DNA of 64,000 bases from Effrenium voratum (lineage: Eukaryota; Sar; Dinophyceae; Suessiales; Symbiodiniaceae), in the NCBI GenBank assembly GCA_963377175.1, contig CAUJNA010001251.1, positions 32,069 through 96,068 of the forward strand, given 5' to 3'. The notes under the pieces were generated by a model. The model was not told the origin of the DNA. It saw only the letters and a list, made by a program, of their open reading frames with translations, and made no database searches. Shown piece after piece: positions 58,870-64,000 of the stretch; position 1 is the first letter of the stretch, and every line of letters starts with the position of its first letter. A program made the position numbers and the translations under genes.

Positions 58870-59454
58870 GCACGACTTCGGCCCTTGAGACGGGCTCGCT
58901 CGGCTCCGTTTTTTGCCACAAAGACCTGCCCCCCCCATCCCAGACGTGTCCTTGGCCGCTTCCTGAGTTCCGTTTCGGACTTGAAGGTTTTGGGGAAGAC
59001 CGGAAGACCATTTTGGTGGCAAATTCAAAGTTCAGACGGTCTTTGGGCCACTCGGAATTGAGTTGGAGCACCTCTGGGCTTCTCCAGCCTGAAGCGATTG
59101 ATCTTTCGGAGCTGGGGTCCCTGCGTCGTGCAGTTGAGTTGCCACATCTCTTTGGTCGAACGCGCCATGTGAGGCAACGAGCTCTCACCCATGAAGGTTC
59201 TTTACTAGTGATTTTGCTTGAACTTTTGTTCAGCTTGACAGGAACGTGATGCCTTTGTTCACTCCAGTTGATGGTACCTGGGGTTTACCGGGTCAGCAAC
59301 CCTCTTGTCAGTCCACGTCTACACCTTGCATGGAACTGGACCATTTGGAGGAGTTTGACTTCGCTGAAGGAGGAACCACAGCCGCCGAAGCCGCAGCAGC
59401 AACGACAACAGCCAATTTCCCGTCCAAAAAGGAACGACAACCAACGCATAACTC

Positions 59455-59575
59455 ATTTGGCCATGGGTCAAAACCCAAATCGTACCCCCAGTCAACATCC
59501 CATTTCCCCCTAAAATAGGTTCTGGAATGGGTGGTGAATTCACCTACCAACCAAACTGGGATCCAAACCGGTTTT
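59455..59575 (-). mobile_element. Family D element
   Basis: ATGGGTCAAAACCCAAATCG, GGTGGTGAATTCACCTACCA and CCGGTTTTGACAACCACAGC; reverse of the 53944 copy. Confidence 0.75.
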
Positions 59576-59781
59576 GACAACCACAGCCAGAAGGGGTTCC
59601 CTGGGCTCCCAGGGAAGCCACTGGTGAGCATTGGTTTCTACCACTTACCATGCTTCCACTTACCAGGGTTCCATTTTGATTCCGGCTGAGATTGTTGCTA
59701 TATGTGCATCCCTAAAAAGAATGGCGCTGCTATGTCCATGGCGCAACCACAACTCACTTGTCGGCTTCAACCACTCGCCAG

Positions 59782-59893
59782 CGCGTCAGGCACTTGTCCC
59801 CGGTGGCGCGGCCCGCCTTGTGCGAGCCGGTGGAGGACGGGGACGAAGAAGCGCCGTCCGTTGCGCGCGCCTTTGGTCCCCGGGGGCCCAAAG
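59782..59893 (+). CDS. Unnamed gene, chain exon 1
   Basis: After ACTCGCCAG the frame reads RVRHLSPVARPALCEPVEDG, DEEAPSVARAFGPRGPK and ends at AAAG|GCAAGT (GC donor, phase 1). GC3 very high. It joins in phase to 60149. The first of five exons whose phases all agree. Product not recognised. Confidence 0.72.
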
Positions 59894-60148
59894 GCAAGTG
59901 GCTGTGGTGGTCGAAAATAGGGCAATCCCCAAATGGGTTGCCCTGGTAAGTGGAAACATGGACTAGAAAATGCGGTCCCCTGGTGGTTTAATTTTCAAAA
60001 CCAATGGTATCCCTTTTTGGTTGGTAGGTGAATTCACCACCCATTTTAGGCTTCCCATTTTAGTGGTTGGATTTGGATGTTCGCTGGGGGTACGATTTGG
60101 GTTTTGACCCCATGGCCAAGTGGCAATGGTTACCCCGGGACCCCTCAG
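59894..60148 (+). mobile_element. GC-AG intron built from family C and D elements
   Basis: From GTGGCTGTGGTGGTCGAAAA at 59899 a reversed family C copy runs to about 60000 (TTAATTTTCAAAA), then a family D copy to GGGTTTTGACCCCATGGCC at about 60117. Only about 5 nt precede and 30 nt follow the composite before the exons. AAGTGGC lies near both edges (59896, 60118). Confidence 0.75.
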
Positions 60149-60258
60149 CCCTCAACGTGAGAGGAGACGACGTCGGCTGTGTGCTGCCAGCTGGCGCCCA
60201 AGTGGCCGATGTGCTCACAGCTTCGAACCAGTTGTGGAGGTTGCTTTTTGGGAACTTG
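60149..60258 (+). CDS. Unnamed gene, chain exon 2
   Basis: After CCCCTCAG the frame (entered in phase 1) reads LNVRGDDVGCVLPAGAQVAD, VLTASNQLWRLLFGNL, ending in phase 0 at TTG|GTGGCT, the donor inside a family A element. No family recognised. Confidence 0.7.
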
Positions 60259-60372
60259 GTGGCTCCCAGCCATCCGGTTCCCTAGCTTTTCAGCCTTTTA
60301 GTGTTTAGTGGTAGTTTCTATTTGACCCGCTAAAAGTTAGTCACTTTTAGCGGGGGATCTGAGGGCAGCCCA
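60255..60372 (+). mobile_element. Family A element forming a whole intron
   Basis: The element runs CTTGGTGGCTCCCAGCCATC ... GATCTGAGGGCAGCCCA. GGGAA flanks it at 60250-60254 and 60373-60377. The inferred intron is 60259-60368 (110 nt): donor GTGGCT and acceptor GGGCAG both lie in the element, and phase 0 is kept on both sides. Confidence 0.78.
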
Positions 60373-60402
60373 GGGAAGACAAGTTGCGGGAGAAAACAAG
60401 TG
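60369..60402 (+). CDS. Unnamed gene, chain exon 3
   Basis: A 34-nt micro-exon reading PREDKLREKTS plus one base, ending at G|GTGCCA. The first four bases belong to the family A element. An alternative frame downstream (KTSCGRKQVVPAKHSFDLEL) is also open, so this link is less certain than exons 4-5. Confidence 0.55.
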
Positions 60403-60491
60403 GTGCCAGCAAAGCATTCCTTTGATCTCGAGCTTCTCGATGCACAGGAAGCTGTGATTGTGATTGTCTGCCCACGGTTTTCGCATTCCAG

Positions 60492-60604
60492 TTGACGTGT
60501 TCCTTAGTGAACTACGGAGTTTGGAAAGTCGTTGTAACGTTTTCTATTATGGACACCATGACCATGCCGACCTTGTCAGCAACCCAAATCCCTGTCAGTC
60601 AATT
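60492..60604 (+). CDS. Unnamed gene, chain exon 4
   Basis: After CATTCCAG the frame reads DVFLSELRSLESRCNVFYYG, HHDHAD, LVSNPNPCQSI and ends in phase 0 at ATT|GTGTAA. The 91-nt intron to 60696 keeps phase. The GHHDHAD cluster is a possible metal site, but this is speculative. Confidence 0.68.
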
Positions 60605-60695
60605 GTGTAAAGGTTCCAATCCCTTATGCATTTGCATAGACCGTTATATTCAGGTTGTAGAACCAAATGTTTTCTCTTTTGGGTTTCTCAATTAG

Positions 60696-60853
60696 GTATT
60701 CATCACAACTACGGACCCTCCAAATAGTTGGCAACGCGTGTTGGTTGTCTTCCGAGGCGTACCGAGAAGCGATCCATCTCATGTTGACACATACCTAGTT
60801 GCTTATTTGCACAACGACAGCTTCATTCGACAGTCGATGCCTCCGTACCCTTG
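60696..60853 (+). CDS. Unnamed gene, chain exon 5
   Basis: After CAATTAG the frame reads VFITTTDPPNSWQRVLVVFR, GVPRSDPSHVDTYLVAYLHN, DSFIRQSMPPYP and ends at TG|GTGTTT. Alternating hydrophobic strands (VFITTT, VLVVF, YLVAYL) suggest an alpha/beta fold. Product not recognised. Confidence 0.65.
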
Positions 60854-60886
60854 GTGTTTGCATTGTTTTTCTGGTTCGGAAGTTAG

Positions 60887-60965
60887 GGGTGCGCCAGCTT
60901 GCGTTCCAAGTGGCGTCCCTGTTGTACGCAAACGGGGCACAGATGCAGATGGCGCTACCTAAAAA
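60887..60965 (+). CDS. Possible next exon, frame ambiguous
   Basis: One frame reads VRQLAFQVASLLYANGAQMQ then MALPK and is more protein-like; the frame in phase with exon 5 reads PACVPSGVPVVRKRGTDADG and meets a stop. Confidence 0.38.
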
Positions 60966-61033
60966 TACCTGGTCCTTATACCAACGAGAGGGGGGCCTTC
61001 CTGCATTTTGCTCCTTTTTCGAACCTCCTTAAG

Positions 61034-61154
61034 TTCGGCTTCATGGGAACCTGCCGATATATCACGCAACTCTGGAAGGATTCCGTTACCCTTGTCAAGT
61101 TCGGGGAGCGGAACCGGAGTCGAACATCCAACTTTCCCGCCGGAGCGTTGCGAG
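61034..61154 (+). CDS. Unnamed exon
   Basis: After CCTTAAG the frame reads FGFMGTCRYITQLWKDSVTL, VKFGERNRSRTSNFPAGALR and ends at G|GTTTTG (phase 1). Likely the same gene as the chain exons. Confidence 0.5.
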
Positions 61155-61204
61155 GTTTTGAACGGGCTTGAATCTGGATATGTTTTCTCCAAACAGGTGG
61201 TTGG

Positions 61205-61262
61205 AGTTTCCTCCATTTCCCATTTTGGAACCTCCCAAAGCGGCAGTTTCACTGGACACGAC
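61205..61262 (+). mobile_element. Family G element
   Basis: GTTTCCTCCATTTCCCATTT, TGGAACCTCCCAAAG and CAGTTTCACTGGACA are the reverse of the segment at 13080. Confidence 0.5.
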
Positions 61263-61641
61263 ACCGTCAGTAACTTGATCAACTTTTGATTTCGGGAAAT
61301 CCAGTGGATTGATGTCCAACAAGCCTTTCACAGGGATCCTTGCTGTTGGGTGAATGCCTATGGCTCATCGCCCGTCGGTAGGGCTTGCAGACCCTTTGCC
61401 CTGAGGCACTTGCAGCTAGCTCGGGTCTCAGCGGCAAGCCGACCTGACCAGCATCACCCCCACAAGGGGCGTGTCCCATTTTGAGGGCCCTTGTTGGGGT
61501 TGGCGTTTTTGCGGGACGCCAAGACGTGTTGGCTGGGTTTCACTAAAAAGATACCCCAACAAATCGGTCCAACATGTTGCCAAGGGGTTTCCCTAAAGGG
61601 CATACCCTAAGTACTGGACTGAGCATCCCGTCCGTCTTCAG

Positions 61642-61727
61642 GTCCAGTGGGCCCGAGCCACACTGGCAAGTTGGCGCGATGCGTCGGCGTTCGGCTGAAG
61701 GGCGGCCGCATCTTTTTCCGGGCCTAG
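61642..61727 (+). CDS. Possible terminal exon
   Basis: After GTCTTCAG the frame reads VGPSHTGKLARCVGVRLKGG then RIFFRA and TAG. About 80% of third positions are G/C. It may be the end of the gene above, or splice on at CGG|GCCTAG. Confidence 0.5.
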
Positions 61728-62066
61728 AGCAAAGTCTTATAGAGAGTCTTCCAGGCCCCTCCTTCGGGTTGGGGCGTGAAGTGTGCCTGTCTCTGTCTCT
61801 CTCCAAAGCCATTTCAGTCGCACAGGGCAAGGCTTAGGAGGAACGACTAGATCATGGGAAGTTGATGTACCCCGTAGCGGACAAAAACAACCGCGTGTTT
61901 GGGCGGTGGGGGGTAGCTAGGGGGTAGCTTATCATCTCACGCTTTCGGGACCAGATTCCCAGAATCATTTTTTGGTTGAGGTCGTTTTCTGTACAATTTT
62001 CCGTGCTCCAGCTGGCCAGGGCCAGAGCTGTGAGCAGGTCTGCCTGTCTCACCCGCAACCCGAAAA

Positions 62067-62124
62067 GATCACGCCGCTCTGAGGGTCACTGGCAGCTTTG
62101 CCAGCTGAAATGAGCGGCGTGATC
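62067..62124 (+). other. Nested inverted repeat
   Basis: GATCACGCCGCTC at 62067-62079 and GAGCGGCGTGATC at 62112-62124 form a perfect 13-bp stem. Inside, CTGGCA and TGCCAG form a second stem with a 4-nt loop. It separates two open islands (ARAVSRSACLTRNPKRSRRS and SGVIRVRLVEVGMVVETR). Confidence 0.9.
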
Positions 62125-62254
62125 CGAGTCCGCCTCGTAGAAGTTGGCATGGTCGTGGAAACTCGAAGTTCTTGTTTTCATGGTGAAATAGACGCGGGGA
62201 TCCACCACCTGGGTATCACAAGCAACTGCCATTTTTCCACAACCGCGTTCCCGG

Positions 62255-62385
62255 CGCCTCGCACTTCCTGGGCAAGTAGCGCAAATGCGGGGCGACCGCC
62301 CCCCGAACGTCTCGCCGAACTGCGGCGGTTTCTTCGGAACAAGTCCGGCGAGCGGCTCCGCGAGATCCTTTGTTGTGTGTCTGTT
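62255..62385 (+). CDS. Unnamed exon, Arg/Leu helix
   Basis: The frame reads SSANAGRPPPERLAELRRFL, RNKSGERLREIL. GC3-rich and amphipathic. The acceptor may be GGGCAAG; the donor lies after ATCC. Confidence 0.5.
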
Positions 62386-62599
62386 CGAAGCTTCCAATCT
62401 CGGCTCCCTCTAGTTGGTGATTAGAACTGGGGGTTTGGGGAATGGATCCCCTGGTTCTGGTCAACAGGAAACCACACCCTACCCAATTAGAGAGAAGCTG
62501 ACAGTTGAGCACCCCCAAATTTTCTGCCTTGGTTCCCATGGGCTGGAGGTCTGTGGTTGTAAACTTCCGATGAAAGGTGCCAAAACGGAATGGTTTGCT

Positions 62600-62800
62600 G
62601 GCCAGCCTCTTCTCCTCATAAGAAGCCTTCCCTCCACAAGAGCATGTGCAGACTCCAGGCGAGAGTTTGTCCGAGCATGCAAGCTGGTGACGTTCCCCAA
62701 AGGAGGCACAATCGGCACGGTGTATTCTCTTCTCTTCGCTACGCTTTTGCGCACCCCCCACCAGGTCACCAGGAGGAAGGTCTTAGAGCCTGATCTATCG
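62600..62800 (+). CDS. Possible exon, frame ambiguous
   Basis: A long open frame (STRACADSRREFVRACKLVT onward) overlaps a shorter GC3-rich one (EHVQTPGESLSEHASW before a GTGACG). Boundaries unresolved. Confidence 0.3.
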
Positions 62801-63134
62801 AGAAAAACAAAAAACACATTACCAAACAAAACTGCACGCGCTTCTGAAAAAGCTACACTTTTTGCTGGGCAGCTGTTTATTCAACGCAGCTTTCCTGGGC
62901 AAAGATATGCCTTCAACTTGGCAAATTGTTCATGTTAGAGCCCGACTCATGAGTTCCTAGCCATTTTGAAGCGCCAAGGACCTAGCTTTGATGTGCACCC
63001 AGTCGCATGTGGGGAGAAGTTTGGGGTGGAACTTTAATCGTAGCTTAAGGATGTTCCGCTCGAGCCTGTCGGCCAAAATGCAAACCAATGTTCAAACACG
63101 TCCACTGGAAGTAGGTATTACAGCAGACGGTTAA

Positions 63135-63250
63135 CTTGGTGGCTCCCAGCCATCCCCTTAGCTTTTTGGCCTTTTAGTGTTTAGTGGCAGTTTCCATTTG
63201 ACCCGCTAAAAGTTAAGCTTTTAGCGGGGGATCTGAAATCGGGCAGCCCA
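63135..63250 (+). mobile_element. Family A element with GTTAA direct repeats
   Basis: CTTGGTGGCTCCCAGCCATC ... GATCTGAAATCGGGCAGCCC, flanked by GTTAA at 63130-63134 and 63251-63255. Independent support for 5-bp target duplication. Confidence 0.85.
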
Positions 63251-63326
63251 GTTAAGGACAGCCCTGAAAGAAGGGAACTCACCCTTATCGGGGCGCGGGG
63301 TCATGCTCAGGCCTCCGGTGCTCAGG

Positions 63327-63444
63327 CCTCCCACCAATTAACATGGAACCTGGCAGGGGCCCGGTCCCGAAAAGAAGGAAAAACGGTTCAAGCTCCAGAA
63401 CCTCCCCCGAAGGTCAGGTTCTTTTGTCAATTGTGGGAGGGTAC
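63327..63444 (+). mobile_element. Family F element, both ends
   Basis: CCTCCCACCAATTAACATGG then AACCTGGCAGGGG at the left; GTCAGGTTC, CAATTGTGGGAGGGTACC at the right, inverted. Confidence 0.7.
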
Positions 63445-63489
63445 CAAAAGCACATTGGAGTCTCCCTGAGTTCCCTTTTTTCCCATGGC

Positions 63490-63595
63490 GACTGGGGTCT
63501 GGGTGGACCCTTGTTGTGCATGTGGCAGGGGGCGGCCTATGGGATTTCGGGGCCGCTCACGCGGCCCGAGCCTTGGCTCGATTACAGTGCAGTTG
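63490..63595 (+). CDS. Possible unnamed exon
   Basis: The frame reads DWGLGGPLLCMWQGAAYGIS, GPLTRPEPWLDYS. Plausible, but the acceptor is unclear and other frames are open. Confidence 0.35.
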
Positions 63596-64000
63596 AAATT
63601 AAAGTTGAAACGGGTGGAAAGCCTTGAAGTAAGCCTTACTTGAGTCCAAGTATTAAAGTAGCAAAAATCATTATAAAGGCCAAAGTAATTATACAGAGTA
63701 GAGTTGTGAGATCAAACTTAGTCATGATGGGAGCAAACCTGTAGCAATGGTTCGGCACTTTTGAGTCCCCCAAGTAGAGTTTGACCTTTTTGCAGGTGCA
63801 TCATAATCTGGGCTACTGTCCACCAGCCTGGTCGAACACCAAGCACGTGAGGTTTGGATCAAAATTACTGGTACACGGGGGAGGCCTAAAATTTCCCCAG
63901 AAACTTCAGGACGAAGCCTAAAAAATCCCATGGAGTATCTTTGACGGTGGCTCACATGAGCCACAATCAAAACCTGGGTAGATGAAGGTTAGTAATGGAC

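Noticed and set aside
61095..61150. Possible tRNA T-arm on the minus strand (GTTCGACTCC)
   Set aside because: The flanking stem does not pair and no acceptor or anticodon arm is found; the sequence reads well as a + strand exon.

Overview
This is nuclear DNA of a eukaryote with many short exons, most likely a dinoflagellate (Symbiodiniaceae/Suessiales or Prorocentrales type; the species cannot be resolved). The reasons are: isolated 35-185 nt coding islands separated by several hundred bases to several kilobases; inferred introns with GC as well as GT donors; GC-rich third positions in the coding islands; a plastid/mitochondrial-style PPR protein at the left end; abundant microsatellites and homopolymers; and many small dispersed intronic repeats. 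No bacterial operon, rRNA, tRNA, CRISPR array or complete spliced-leader gene was found. Nearly all credible coding islands are on the + strand.

Layout. 0.1-3.3 kb: five exons of a pentatricopeptide-repeat (PPR) gene. 5-13 kb: scattered exons of unnamed product(s), including basic/coiled and acidic segments. 14-15 kb: 131-bp and 73-bp tandem repeats. 15.9-16.7 kb: a decayed minus-strand retroelement with RT- and integrase-like pieces. 17.9-25.1 kb: more isolated exons and two tandem arrays (20.5-21.4 and 24.0-24.65 kb). 26.15-33.95 kb: a repeat desert made of a CACGTG/CATATG-rich array, a 0.4-kb island bounded by direct repeats, and a GGGAGACAA array with a segmental duplication. 34-35.2 kb: the 3' end of an unnamed gene with introns of only 40 and 47 nt. 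35.3-36.5 kb: inverted and simple repeats. 37-57 kb: isolated exons between repeat-derived elements. 57-63.6 kb: the best-resolved gene, including a phase-consistent chain of five exons from 59.78 to 60.85 kb.

The most interesting system is a set of roughly 100-160 bp dispersed elements (called families A-G here) in the introns. Several have inverted termini and short flanking direct repeats. In the 60-kb gene one family A copy, flanked by GGGAA direct repeats, is essentially an entire intron and carries both splice sites. The preceding GC-AG intron is almost wholly a composite of families C and D. This is what introner elements (intron-generating non-autonomous transposons) look like. Family names are local labels, and no database search was possible.

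Exon limits are read from sequence (open frame, GC3, splice dinucleotides) without transcripts, so they are provisional. Islands are not joined into genes unless splice phases agree.
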